Below, one piece after another: positions 48,481 to 61,300 of a stretch of 64,000 bases of DNA. The number at the start of each line of letters is the position of its first letter. Positions within the stretch are counted from its first letter, which is position 1. The notes under the pieces are model-generated. The model saw nothing but the letters and a program-made list of their open reading frames with translations, did not search any database and was not told the DNA's origin. The translations under genes were made by a program, and so were the position numbers. The stretch is from Earliella scabrosa (taxonomy: Eukaryota > Basidiomycota > Agaricomycetes > Polyporales > Polyporaceae): positions 620,001 to 684,000 of the forward strand of contig JABYQQ010000003.1 in NCBI GenBank assembly GCA_022605405.1, given 5' to 3'.

Positions 48481-51400
48481 TCACTCCCGAGGACCGCCCA
48501 TCAAGAGCGCCATCAGCTCCTGTGTCGCCTGTGCGTTCCCGCCAGGGAGGCCCTGCTGCTGCAAATGCGACGGGATGAGATGGGGCAGCATGTGTGGAGG
48601 GATGTGCTGTTGCTGTTGGTGCTGCTGCTGCTGCAACTGCTGGCGCATCGCGACGTGCGACGCCGACAGCTGGCCAGGGCCGTGCTGATGCCCGTATCCG
48701 GGCCCCGAGCCGCGCATCCCACCACCACCACCACCCCCGAGGTTCGCTTGCGCCGCCAGACCCAACAGCTGTGCTTGGTTCGCCGCCCGCAGCTCGAGAC
48801 TGGACGGGCCCAAACCACCCATCGCGTTCAAGGAGAGCGGGTTCGGAGGCCCTGGTGGTCCACGCACCGGCGCGTTCCCGTTAAACCCGATCCCGCCCTG
48901 TGTGAAGGTGTTGTACACCTGCTGCGCAGGTGACGCGCCGTGCAAGCCACCGCCAGGGATGCCGACGCCCGAGCCGAGGTACTGCGACGGATCGTGAGGC
49001 GGACGCCCGCCGAGGTTCGCCAGCCCTGGGGGGAGACGCTGCGAGGGAGCTTGTAAGGGATTCTGACTGGAGATGGGCGAGGCGCCACGGAATTGGCCTT
49101 GTTGGATCGGAAGGCCGCCGTTGCGAAGCATGGCCGCCTGCTGATTGTACATCGAAGGCATTGGGGCGTTGTACATCTGCTCCATGTTCCGCTGTTGGGT
49201 GAGCCGCTGGACGTTGAAATGAAGGGGGTCGTCGATTTGCTCGTTGAAGAGGACTCCGCCAGACTCTCGGCTGCGTGAGCGGGGAGGTGCTGGACGAAGA
49301 CCAGGGACAAGACCGTCAGGCACAAAGTTCCTGTCATCTAGACGGCTGTCGTATAGGGACTCAAGACGGTTTTGTGCTTGCGCAAGCTGTTGTTGATGGA
49401 GCTGTTGCTGCTGCTGCTGTAGGAGTTGAAGCTCGAGGTTGGACTGAGCATACTGACCGCCGCCTTGATGCATACGGCCCGACTGGGGAATCTGGGGGGA
49501 ACCACGATGACTCTATATGCCCGTCAATTGCTGTATGAACATACATAACAAGGTCTCGACACATACCTGGGTCGAGCTCTGCAACATGGCAAAGATATCT
49601 TCCATCGTCCGCTCGCCTCGCGGTGCTGCCATCCCACCGAGGGAGATCGAATCCTGCCGCTGGCTCGGATGCGGAATGGCAGGCGGCATGCCAGGAACCT
49701 GCTGACTGAGACGCGGGCCGGCATTCTGCAGCTCCCTCGTCTTCGTGTCAAAGAACTTCGCGAACCGGCTGCCTTTGCTGGCAGCATAGTTGCCGCCACC
49801 GGGAAGATTCGCCTCGAGGGGAACACCTCCAGGAGCGAAGCCCCCGGCCTGCGGTCCACCAAGCTCCCCGAACGGCGAACCTGCTTCGCCGGGGAGTCCG
49901 AGGATAGCACGTTCAGCAGCAGAGGAACCGGAAGTCCGTCGGATCCCCTCGTTCATCTGCCCCAGGTGTAGGGACTCCCGCAGATCCTCAATAGGCACAT
50001 TAGGCTGTGATCCAGTACTGAGTGGAGAGAAACTCCTGATCCCACGGGACGAGTCCGAAGGCGTCATGCGGGGGCCACCAAACTGCATTTCACTTGGTAC
50101 TACCTCCGAGAGGTGAGCCGGAAGGCCGGAGGCGCCAGGAGGCAATGCGTGGGCGTGAGGTGCAGCAATGCCTGGGGGAGGCAATTGGCTCATGGCTGGA
50201 GGTACGCCGGAACCGCCAGAAGGGACACGTGATTTGAGCGCAAGAACACGGGAACCAGGGGGCGGGTTGAACGTGTTAGTGGGAGGGGGCGGAGAGGAAA
50301 GGTCGACGGGCGGAAGTGCGTGGGAGTTGAGCGAAGAAGGGGGAATACCGGGTGTGACTTGTCCCATCCGTGGTCCAACGACTCGCGATGTCTCTGAGGG
50401 CCGATCGATCGACGGACTGGATGAATCGAGAGGACGAGACGAATCCAAGGGTAATGAACCCAAAGCAGACTGCGGACCACCTGAAGGGGCGCCATTGGTG
50501 GCATCTGGACGGGGAGATGACTTGTTGCTTTCCTGGTTCAGGGCTCGCGACAAGTCGGGACCGCGTTGCGCGGCAATGTCTAGCGGCTTGTCGTCAACAT
50601 ACTGACAGCCACAGTGAACAGCATAGCCAACAACGCACCCGCAACGCTTCCACCCTCACTCTTCTGACTCTGGAGAGACGGGCTGCTTGAGAGGCCTGGC
50701 GGACCGGTTTCGACCAATGTGTGATTGGTGAGACCGTTCTGACTCTTGTCGCCCTCTTTCTTCTCCGCTTCTCGCTTCATCATCAGCCTGAACATCTGGA
50801 TCTCATCCATGGTGCCGTCAGCACCGGTCGCAGCAGGTGTGGCGGAGGAATTCGGTTGATCGGAAGGACTGTTGGTAGGCTTGCCACCGTCAGTGCTGAT
50901 CTCACCCTTCTCCTTCCGTTCCTTCTCTTTCATCCCCTTCTTCCATGCCTGGATACCATCCAGTTCCCCGTCAGCACTTTTACCACCAAGAATGCCACCG
51001 CTGGCACTCGTCGGGATGTAGGTCTCCATCCATGCCGGCTCTGCTTCACGGTCCTTGTCTCGGTCCCGTCGGTCCTCGCGGTCCTTGGCATCGTCGTTAC
51101 CGCCACCCAGCCTCCTGTCGCGTCCAGTGCCACGACGATTCCGCGCGTCCCTATCGTCGCCGCCAGAGGGCCTCTCCCGGTCACGATCTTCGAATCGATC
51201 CCATACTCGCTCACGTGCTTCCCGGTCTCGCCGAGCAGCCATCCGTTCGTCTCTTCGACCGTCATCTCGCCACCGTCTGGGGTCTTCGTCGACGTCGCGG
51301 TCTGCATCGCGATCTCTGGTGCGACGGCCATAATCGTACCGGTCTCGACCATCCCTTCCGTAGTGATCGTCACGGTCGCGGTCGCGGTCTCGATCATCGT

Positions 51401-52689
51401 CCCAGTCACGGCGCCCGTGGTCGTCTTTGTCGCGACGATCTTCCCTGTCTTTTCGGTCGTCGCGGTCCCCATCGCCACGTCGTTCCCGAGGCCGATCCCT
51501 GTCCTCACGGTCACGCCTTGTCGTGGACGGGTCGCGTCTTGACCTGGAAGTGTCTCGGACACGCGATCGCGGTCGCTCGCGAGTCTCTCGGTCTCGACGG
51601 GAGTCAGTCCCTGCACAAACAGTTAAATCACCAAAATCAGATCATCGCGGAGAACACGTACTATCTTCGCGACCTGCTTTGCTAGGTTCTGCACCTGGAT
51701 GATTTGTTTAATGACATGATGACTTGAAGACACGGAGTAACCAACCTCTTCTCCAATCATCACTGCTTTCACCTGCCTTCCTCTTGGGAGGGTCCCTGCC
51801 CTCTCCACGACGCCCTGTTCCTTGAGACTGGCCTAGTCGTGAGGTCGAAGTGCCGGAGAGATGTGGAGCAGCATCACGTTCTTTTGTGCGAAGGTTTGAT
51901 GTTGAGGAGAGCGCGAGACGATCACGGTCATACTTGTCGGAAAGCTGCATCGTGACAATGAGTGCATGGAACGACACGAAACTCGCGAGCACAGACGTTT
52001 CTAATGCGTTCTTGACCTTCACGGTCACGGAGATCGCGTTCACGCTCACGGTCGAGCTCCTTGTCTCCAGTTCGGTCAGTTGTGCGAATGGATTGATGTC
52101 GGAAATTGCCCATTTGTGAGGGCTGGGACAGCCCCGAACGAAAGGAAGGGCGGGCAGAATCTGCAAAGGGTGGGATGAGTTTTGTGTGCTTGAGACTGTT
52201 GAGAGAGCCCATACCACCGTCCTCCGCGTCTCGGCGGAAGCTGAAGAGTATAATAAGGGGAATGGCATTGACAAAGCGAATATCAAGCGGACGCACCGAC
52301 GATTAGCACCTGTCGTCGCAGACGACTCAGATTCCTTCTTGGTCCCCATTTGCTCATTCCAATCACTACGCGCATGGCATATTATGTTGTGCGCGACCAG
52401 AAGATTGTCTGCGAAATACGTACCCGAACCAATCCTTGAAGGCGGGCATACCCGCTGGTAGGCCAACCAGTGGAGACTTGGAAATATGAAGGAGTCCATA
52501 GCGGCTGTAGACTTTGAGGGGACGAGGTGGTGCACTGGGGGTTTTCTCGTTGACGTTTGTCGCCACTTGGTCCTGCAAGGAGACTGTGGCCACGGCTGCT
52601 ACAACATCTTCAAGAGGGTTGGATTTGGGCGGGGAGGCTGATTGCGCGTTGGCGACGGAGGAAGCAGTGTCAAGATCTTGTGAGGCCAT
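48481..52689 (-). CDS. Arg/Asp-rich protein with eIF4E-binding motif, candidate fungal 4E-T
   Basis: The start is MASQDLDTASSVANAQSASP. Near residue 60 the sequence PLKVYSRYGLLHISKSPL contains YSRYGLL, an exact YxxxxL-phi eIF4E-binding motif, in the same form (YxRxxLLxI) as animal 4E-T. A conserved GMPAFKDWFG follows. The centre is an extreme RD/RE/RR region (RDRDRDDHYGRDGRDR) with RVWDRFEDRDRERPS. Next come PAWMETYIP, GIQAWKKGMKEKE and DEIQMFRLMMKREAEKKEGD, then GSRFAKFFDTKTRE, RTMEDIFAMLQSS and a Gln/Pro/Gly-rich C terminus ending ELMALLMGGPRE. The order of eIF4E motif, acidic W/F patch, SRFxxxF and hydrophobic MLQ block parallels 4E-T, a P-body translational repressor. There are five or more introns. 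The 4E-T identity is an inference. Confidence 0.55.
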
Positions 52690-52892
52690 GCCGGAGAACG
52701 AGTGCGAGGATACGAGAGAGAAAGGGAGGATCTGCAGTGCAGACGAGTTTGACCTTTTCCGTGTTGCTGGAAGCCCTCTACGCGAGAGGCGCCCGCACTT
52801 GACCTCCGCCGTTCTCTAACACCTTCGCTACCCTTCGTGCCCCTGGCTGTCCCTGTCTTTGTTCTCCTTCGGAACGCACGCACGTCTGTCTT
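52690..52892. promoter_or_regulatory. Bidirectional promoter, 4E-T-like gene / LYRM2-type gene
   Basis: Only 203 bp separate the two divergent start codons. Confidence 0.5.
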
Positions 52893-53244
52893 ATGCGTCA
52901 TCTGACCCTGAAGCATTTCATACTCCAACAGCGAGCTCTGAACCTCTACCGCCAGGCCATCAGGGCGACAAGATGTACGCAGTCAACTCCATTCCATCCT
53001 CCTGTGTCGTTCTGAAAGGGACTCCAGCACTCCCGGATAGGACCGTCAGGTTGGAGACCATTGGCTGGATTCGCAGTGAGTTCGAACGTAACAGATATAT
53101 CAGTGACGTTGTGAGCCCACCATTCTTCACGACATACACCCGTATACTGAGCCCTCGACTGTTCAGACGGTTATCGAGGACAAGATAGCCTCGGGGCGCA
53201 GAGAACTGAAACAGCTCTTTCCCGGGTCATACCTCCCACCGTAA
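52893..53244 (+). CDS. LYR-motif protein, LYRM2-like (mitochondrial)
   Basis: Three small exons (52893-52974, 53019-53110, 53167-53244) splice in frame with lengths 82, 92 and 78 nt into an 83-residue protein. No exon is long enough to stand out alone. The product reads MRHLTLKHFILQQRALNLYR with the LYR tripeptide, then TIGWIRSEFERNRYISDVTV and KIASGRRELKQLFPG. The pattern LYR, later Phe, then TxxWIRxEFxxN and SGRxxLKxL is diagnostic for LYRM2-type members of the complex I LYR family. These are matrix proteins that bind acyl carrier protein and help assemble respiratory complexes. Introns are 44 and 56 nt. Confidence 0.88.
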
Positions 53245-53809
53245 ACACGAGTACCGTTTCAATCGATTGGCTGTCAGCGACGACCCTCGCGTCCTCCTGA
53301 CCGATCCCGCTCGACCGATCCCAACTCGAGCACCATAACCACTGTGAGTGACCTCGATACGTCGTGCACCGCGTTCAACTCTGTTAGTTCGAACGCTTTG
53401 GTGTGATGCGGCGATCTTAGTACTCACGCCTGCGTGAGATCTTGTCTTGTTCGTGCTGCGGTAACAGGTAGCCCATAAAGCCGGTCTAGTATCTCGAGCT
53501 TTCGAGCATACTACCTCTCGGCCGACTTCTGTCAACCCATCGGGTCTGCAAGTGTGCCCTGCCGAACGCGACTTGTTGGTCGCGTCGACCTCTGGGTTGG
53601 AATCGTCGCAACCACCTGCCAGTAAGTACGTCCTCACATGTTACGTGACTGCTACGTAAGATCATAAACACCCTTCTCCACAATTCATCGTCCACATATT
53701 CTCCCTATGTAGTACTCTCTCTGTGCTGTAGTGTGTGCTCACGATACTGATGTAACCATAGATCGCGTACCAGTCCTATACCAAATACTCCTGATCACAC
53801 CACGGCCGA
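53245..53809. other. Intergenic, promoter of RdRP gene 1
   Basis: About 560 bp between LYRM2-type and RdRP genes on the same strand. No gene or TATA box is clear. Confidence 0.4.
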
Positions 53810-56800
53810 ATGGAGGTCCATCTCTCCCATGTCGCATTCGCGACGTCAGTCCACAAGCTCAAACTAGAGCTATCCAATATCCTTCACGGCCCCCTCTTCC
53901 TGTCCCCTTCGGAACCTCCGTTCAACTTCGAGGTCAGCCTGATTCCACAGAGACGACAGGGCGCTTGGAGGAGCGCCGCGCTCACACTACCTACGGTGGT
54001 GATCGCCCAGAAGCTGCTCAATTGGTACGGTGGGCCGAATCCTTCGCACCATCTCATCCTTGGAACAATGCGGGTCCAGTTTGAGAAGAGCCGGAAGGAA
54101 CCGCGTCGTGAGACACTGGAACGCGTGCGACGACTCCCCTACGAAGACCCTCGCGAGACGGAAGCACGTGAACGACAGGCTGCTGAGCTTCAGGCCAACC
54201 ATGCCCGGATCTCCACTATTCAGTTTGGGTGGCAATGCCGCGACAACGTGTATTCGGTCGAATGGGAGAAGACCTACGGCGTAGCGTATCTCCTCTTTGA
54301 TGGCGATCGACGCGAATTCCGCGTCAAGGTCGTCGAAGTGTCGGAGGACTCGCGCATCATCGTCATACGTGTCAACCAGGTAGATTGGGTCTCCGCGAAC
54401 GTTCATCAACCAACCATGCGCCCCGTTATATTCTTCTCCCTCAACCATCCTCCTAGCTTCGAGTCGGAATCTCCATTCGCAAGTTTGCATTTGGGGCCTA
54501 AAGGACAGAACAATACCTCCCAAAGGCAACGGTGGTCCTCCTTCGATCCAACTCACGAATTCGTTGCGCCGTACACTTCCTTGGCCATCCGGTTGGAGTG
54601 TTCCTCCTTGCGAGACCTTGATGCATTTCGAGATGTCGCGCGAGTTGCGCATATACCAGTCGACAATAATTTCTCTTACCCCATTGAACGTCGGAACCTC
54701 TTCTCGCAGGATTTACGCGACCAGTACGACCTATGGGTACGCGGCCTGCCTTGGATTGTGGCGTTTCACGTCGAGGCACTGCTTCGTTCGTGGCTGGTTG
54801 ACTTACGAGAAGTCCTTTCCCTACGCAACCCTATCGACAAGGTGTTGCGACAACACAAACGCGACTACACGTCAGCTCTCCTCCGGGACTTCGCTGCTCA
54901 GGCGAAGGCTCTCTACTGGTATGGAGTGGACTACTTCAACGACGCCACTCGGAAGCAGGCGAAGTATTCGGACGCCGTATTCGAGCTTTTTTGCCAGGTT
55001 CGCGACCGCTTCGTCTACAAGCCGCTGGACACACCTTCGGCCCTCGGGGATAGCACTGCTCCTTTCCAATGTCTTCACCTCACCGTCACCCCATCCACTA
55101 TGATCCTCGAAGGCCCTTACCCCGAACGCTCCAATCGCGTGATGCGCACCTACTATCGCAATCAGGACTGCTTCCTGCGGGTGAGCTTCCAGGACGAGAA
55201 CCGACTGCAGTTCCGCTTCGACCGTGACGTAGACGGGCGCAGCTTCATCGATCGCAGGGTCAAGCGTGTCCTCCTTGAAGGGATTACTATCGCGGGCGCT
55301 CACTTCGATTTCCTGGCATACTCTCAATCTGCTTTGAAGGAGCACGCGGTGTGGTTCGTCAAGCCCTTTCGCCATATCGATGAGCGTGGTAACACTCACA
55401 TTATCGACGCGGCATCCATCATCGAGAGCCTGGGCAACTTCCGCAACCTGGCCTACGACCGGCAGTTGATCTACTGCCCCGCCCGATATGCCGCCAGGAT
55501 ATCGCAGGCATTCACTGCCACGGACGCCTCTATATCCATGGAGGTTGGACAGGTCATGCAAAGTCGCGATATCAAAGACGCGACCGGGCAGTACGCTTTC
55601 ACGGACGGGGTTGGTACCATCTCACCCCAGCTCGCAATGGAGATTTGGCGGGCGTTGCAGGCAAGACGTCGTCGTGGACGTCAAGACAGGACATATCCCC
55701 GTGCCTACCAAATACGTTTCCAAGGCTCGAAAGGAATGCTCAGTGTTGACCACACCCTTCCCGGCAGATCCATCCTCTTGCGCCCCTCGATGATCAAATT
55801 CGATGCTCCCCAGTCCACCACAATCGAGATTGCGCGAGCGTTTGACAGGCCTGGTCTGTACTATCTTAACAGACCCCTCATTATGCTTCTCGAGGGTCTC
55901 GGAGTAGCACATGCAGTGTTCCAAACCCTTCAGGACAATGCGGTTCGTGCTGCAAAGCGCTCCGTCCAGGCTCTCGACTCCTCAGCCCAGTTGCTGGAGG
56001 GCCATGGTCTCGGAGCGTCTTTCCGCCTCCCGTCTGTCATGCTTGCCTTGCACAAGCTCGGTCTCGAGTCTCCCAACAACGATATCTTCTGGCGGCAGAT
56101 GATGGCCTTCGCCGTTAACCACGTCTTGCGAGAGCTGAAGCATCACGCGAGAATCCCGGTCCCTGGGACGGACAGTTGGACGCTCGTCGGCGTTGCGGAT
56201 GTTCACGGGTACCTGAAGGAGGGAGAAATTTTTGCCTGCGTCGATTCTCCGCACGAGTCGGGCCTCATCTATCTGGAGGGTCGCACCCTGGTATCTCGAT
56301 CACCGACGATACATCCCGGAGATGTTCAAGTAGTCAACGCCATCGGAAGACCCCCTCCAGGTTCTCCGTTTGCGCGCGAGTCGTTGCGGAATACCATTGT
56401 CTTCTCTATCAAAGGTGCGCAATTTCTCTTCTATGGTCGTCCACAATAACAAACACTACACAGGCGTGCGACCACTTCCTTCTTGCTTGGGGGGCGGCGA
56501 CCTTGATGGTGACGTGTACAATGTCACCACGAGGCCTGACTTGCGGCCCCAGCGAACCTACTATGCCGCTTCGTATGAGCCTGCTCGCAAGAGACTTGTC
56601 GACCACGAAAGCACTATGCAAGATGTGGCCGAATTTGTTGCGGAGTACATTAACAGCGACGTGAGACCTCTCATGCATTATCCTGCGCGAACTTCCTAAC
56701 ATAACGCTGCAGACCCTTGGCATCATCGCCATAACATGGCTAGTCATTGCGGATCAGAGCCCGCAAGGAATCCTCGATCCGGACTGTCTCAAGCTCGCCA

Positions 56801-57638
56801 GCCTCCACAGTGATGCCGTCGACTACCCCAAGAGTGGACAGCCGGTACCCATAGAGCACATCCCTCGACCGCATCTCAAGGTTAAGCCGGACTGGAACGC
56901 GCCGGAAACTATCAATAAGGATAGCACCAAGTACTACGAGAGCTCAAGGGCAATTGGCAAGCTTTTCCGATCCATCGAGCTTCCCGCCGTCCGCATTGCC
57001 GCACGCGCCGTTAATTTTCAACGACGCCACATGCCGGACGCGAACCACGACGAACAAGTGAACGACATGCTCGACCACTTCTACGCTGACGAGCCAACTG
57101 CGGAGAATGGGGTCACGAATGCGGTGCAAGATCGGGTCGCAGACTTCATCCAGACGGACGACTACGATGACGATACCATTATCGGCATATGGGAACTCTA
57201 TAACACCTACGTCTCCCAGCTGCGTGCCATCTGCGCGGATCACACCCTCTCGCATACCCGCTCCGCCATGCTCACAGAGGAGGAAGCAGTGGTGAGTGAC
57301 ACCATTTCTGTATACGAGGATGTGATGGATCCACATGCGACTTGTCGTAGGTGGGAACCATTGTTGCCAAATGTTCTCAACCTCGGAAGCGGAAGGACCT
57401 CATGTCGCAAATGAGGGAGCAGACTGCCACTCTGGTCGGTAACGTCAAAGACGAGATATCTGGCGACGACGGTGTACCTTCTGAAGAGTCTCTTCGTCGG
57501 GCGTGGATCGCGTATCGTGTTGCGGATCTGGAAGGTGATATCTTTGGTGCACGGAGCTTCGGGTGGATCGCGCTTGGGGCGATCTTCGATGCTATCAAGG
57601 AGATTGAGGAAGAGGAGCGCTCCCTCGCGCGGAGGTAA
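53810..57638 (+). CDS. Cellular RNA-dependent RNA polymerase, copy 1
   Basis: Four exons (53810-56414, 56464-56660, 56713-57291, 57351-57638) join to 1222 residues. The N-terminal 300 residues include an RRM-like start (MEVHLSHVAFATSVHKLKLE). The catalytic half carries family motifs of eukaryotic RdRPs (PF05183): SNRVMRTYYRNQDCFLRVSF, FRFDRDVDGRSFIDRRVKRV, FTDGVGTISPQLA, YQIRFQGSKGML, RPSMIKFDAPQ, SPTIHPGDVQVVNAIG and the active-site GGGDLDGDVYNV, whose three Asp bind metal. The C terminus is helical. Such enzymes make double-stranded or aberrant RNA for small-RNA pathways (quelling type). All catalytic residues are present. The exon 4 stop overlaps a GTAAGC donor, so a slightly different C-terminal end is possible. 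Confidence 0.93.
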
Positions 57639-58305
57639 GCATTCTTCTGCAGGCCACACACATTGTCAGGTTCCCTGAAGTCACATACAGGAGATAGAAT
57701 CCCTACTATCAGTCCGGGAAGATGGGCGAAGAAGAGAACAGACATTGCGCAGTTTTGTCACTGAACACTTGTAGGAGTATCTCTCACATTCTCAATGGAA
57801 CAGCTGCGATAGCCTTGTATCACCGAGACAGTGTTCAGTGCGGCCAGGCGAAGTTCTCGTCCTTGCTTAAGGGGTGATCTTGTCAAAGTTGTCATGTAGA
57901 TTGACGCTCACCAGCATACCCGTTGCCGTGTGCTCAGTCGCGTTCTCTTGTGCATGGTGTCCACATTCTGAAGTCACTTATCCCCTCAGGTGATGTCCAT
58001 CATGGGGACAGGCTGTCGACGGATCGAGCAAACTTGTGCTGCGGTAACCTGCGACCAGCTTCGCGAAATGGATAGACACGGCATGCGGTACACTGCCGTG
58101 TACATGCCGCACACAATCGTGACTGGTAGAAGGACTGAAGCTGTGATTGGTGGACTTCTCGCAGTATCTCATGTCCCTGCCAGTAAGCTTCTATACTCAC
58201 CCCCTGGTGCTGCGTTGAACCTTACTGTATCTCCAGGGATAAATAACACAGGCGATACTTGCATTTGGACCATCTCCCGCTCACCCCGCTCTGCCCATCC
58301 ACAAC
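57639..58305. other. Intergenic between tandem RdRP genes
   Basis: About 670 bp separate the two copies. No gene is visible. Confidence 0.4.
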
Positions 58306-61300
58306 ATGGAGGTGTTCATGACGAACATCCCAAACGAGGTCTCTAACAACCGGCTCAAGCTCGAACTTGCAAATATCCTACACATCCCGCCCTTCCGTGT
58401 TCCTCCCGAACCTCCGGTTAACTTTGAGGTCTTCATCTTCCAGAAGAGGAAGAACAGGGGATTACGATCTGGAGCCCTTACATTCCCTGACCGCGAGCAC
58501 GGACATCGGTTTCTACAGAGCTACGGGGGTTTGCTACCACAGCGCGCCCTCGTCATCGGTACGACACGCGTCCAATTTCGCGAGAGCGACAGGCCCGCCC
58601 GTCCAGAAGTCGTAGATCGTATACGATCGGCCGCTTTCCAAGATCCCAGAGAGGCTCACGCGAGAGAACAGCGTCTAGAGGAGCTCAGAGCTCTTCAAGT
58701 GCACGTATCGACCATTCAATTCGGTTGGGAGTGCCGCGACCAGGTTTACTCTGTCGAGTGGGAGACGGCCTGCGATGGTCGGTTGGTGTTCGATGGCGAA
58801 CGCAGGGAGTTCCACGTCGAGGTGGAAGAGCCTCCCGACCACATCGTCGTCGAGGATCCCGTCAGGGAGGATAGTCCTCTGTTCGACACCTCCCTGCTCA
58901 ACTTCGACTTCCTTTCCCTTTCCATACAGAACGGTGGCAGGAAAACCCGACTAGTCGTCATTCGCGTCAACCAGATCTGCTGGGTATCTGCGAGCGAGCA
59001 TGGACCGTCGCAGCAACCCATGATATTCTTCTCTCTCATCTATCCTCCATCCTTCCAGTCCCAAACCACCGATGACCTCACCAGCCTCTTTGGAGACGCA
59101 CCGCAACGTCAACGCTGGTCCTCGTTTTCTGATGACCATGTACCGACGGCAGCGTTCACCTCTCTTGCCATCCGTTTGGTGTGCAGATCCTCCGAGGATC
59201 TCTATACCTTCAAACGGTTTGCCTGTGACGCAGACTTATAGGTCGGCGATTCGGACTATCTCATTGAACACCGTGGACTCTTCTCCCGGCCACGACGCGA
59301 GGAGTATGCTAGATGGCTGGCACAGCTTCCCTGGACCGTCGCTTTCCAGGTCGAGGCATTGTTGAGGTCATGGCTAGTTGACATCACAGAGATCCTCCTA
59401 CTACGTATTGCTATTGAACAGGTCCTGCACGACAAAGGCACCGAGTATACGGCTGCCTTGCTGCGGGACTTCTACTCATGGGCGAAGGCGCTGTTTTGGT
59501 ACGGAGAGTCGCACGAAGATCTAGACGACCGCAATGTGCCCAATGGTTCCTCCACATCCTCTGACATAGTGACGAGGCTCTTTAATCAAGTCTGTGCCAA
59601 CTTCGTCCAGGGCAACCCGCGGGGCGAAGACTCTCCAGACAATCCCTTCGATTGTCTTCATGTCATAGTTACGCCGACCACATTTATCCTCGAAGGCCCC
59701 TTTCCCGAGCGTTCCAATCGTGTCATGAGGACCTACCACCGGAACCAGCAATGCTTCCTCCGGGTGATGTTCCAGGACGAAAACCGACTTCAGTTTCGGT
59801 TCGATCGCGAAGTCGACGGACGAAGCTTCATCGATCGCCGGGTCAAGCGTATTCTTTTGGACGGGTTCACCATTGCGGGTGCGCATTTCGACTTCCTAGC
59901 CTATTCCCAATCAGCCCTGAAGGAGCACGCCGTCTGGTTTGTCACCCCGTTCGAGCACGTTGACGAGAACGGCATCAGTCGCAATGTCAACGCGTCGTCC
60001 ATTATCGCGGACATAGGCAATTTCCGTGACCTCCCTTTTGATCGCCAGTTGATCTACTGCCCCGCACGATATGCCGCCAGGCTTTCCCAAGCATTCACCG
60101 CGACAGATGCATCCATTTCTGTCGAAGTCAGCGATGTCATTCAAGGCGAGGACATCAAAGACGCAACTGGGACGTACGCCTTCACGGATGGGGTTGGGAC
60201 CATATCGCCTCAGCTCGCGAAGGAGATATGGCGCGCGTTGAAGGAACGACGGCGCCGGGGACGTCAGGACAGACAATATCCCCGTGCCTACCAGATTCGC
60301 TTCCAAGGCTCGAAAGGAATGCTCAGCGTCGACTACACCCTTCCCGGCCGAACGATTCTCCTTCGGCCATCCATGATCAAGTTCGAAGCCCCCCATTCAA
60401 ACACCATTGAGATCGCACGAGCTTTCGATAGACCCGCCCCCTACTACCTTAACCGCCCTCTGATCATGCTGCTCGAAGGACTCGGAGTTCCCTATGCCGT
60501 CTTCCAGTCCCTCCAGGACGATGCCGTTCGCGATGCCAAACAGTCCGTGCAGTCGCTCGAACGGTCTGGTAGGCTGCTGGAAGGCCACGGCCTGGGGACG
60601 TCTTTTCGTTTGACCTCAGTCATGCTCTCCCTACATAAACTTGGCGTCGGATCGTTGGAAGATGCGTTTTGGAGGCAGATGATGGACTACGCAATCAATC
60701 ACGTACTCCGGGAGCTGAAGCACCATGCGAGGATCCCAGTACCAGGCCAGGAGAGCTGGACTTTGGTTGGTGTAGCCGACGTCCACGAGTATCTCGACGA
60801 AGGCGAAGTGCTTGCATGCGTAGACTCCCCCGATGAGTCCGAGCCCATATTTCTTCAAGGTCCCATCCTAATCTCGCGCTCGCCTACGATCCATCCTGGT
60901 GACGTCCAGGTCGTGCATGCCATCGGCCGACCGCCGCCACATTCGCCCTATGCCGAGGAACCACTCCCGAACACAGTTGTCTTCTCGATTCGGGGTATGC
61001 TCTTGACAGCCTGCTTTCACCGCTCTAATTGACGAGACTCGTTGCAGGCAAACGACCACTCCCTTCTTGCTTGGGGGGAGGCGATCTGGATGGTGACTTA
61101 TACAATGTGACGACGAAGGCAGACCTCTTACCTCCCAACAACTACGAGCCCGCGTCATATGAGCCCGCCAAACGGAAGACCGTCGACCACGAGAGTACGA
61201 TGGCGGATGTCGCCGAATTTGTCGCAGAATACATCAGCAGCGATGTGAGTGTACTTCAGGTTGAGACCATAAATCAACTCACAAACCTCCCTGCGTAGAC

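Noticed and set aside
48600..48660. CTG/CAG triplet run as a microsatellite
   Set aside because: It codes the Gln-rich tail of the 4E-T-like protein and is mixed with other codons.
50721..51685. Long plus-strand frames opposite the RD-rich region of the 4E-T-like gene
   Set aside because: Ser/Val/Thr-rich or Ser/Arg-rich translations are the complement of Arg/Asp codon repeats, not a gene.
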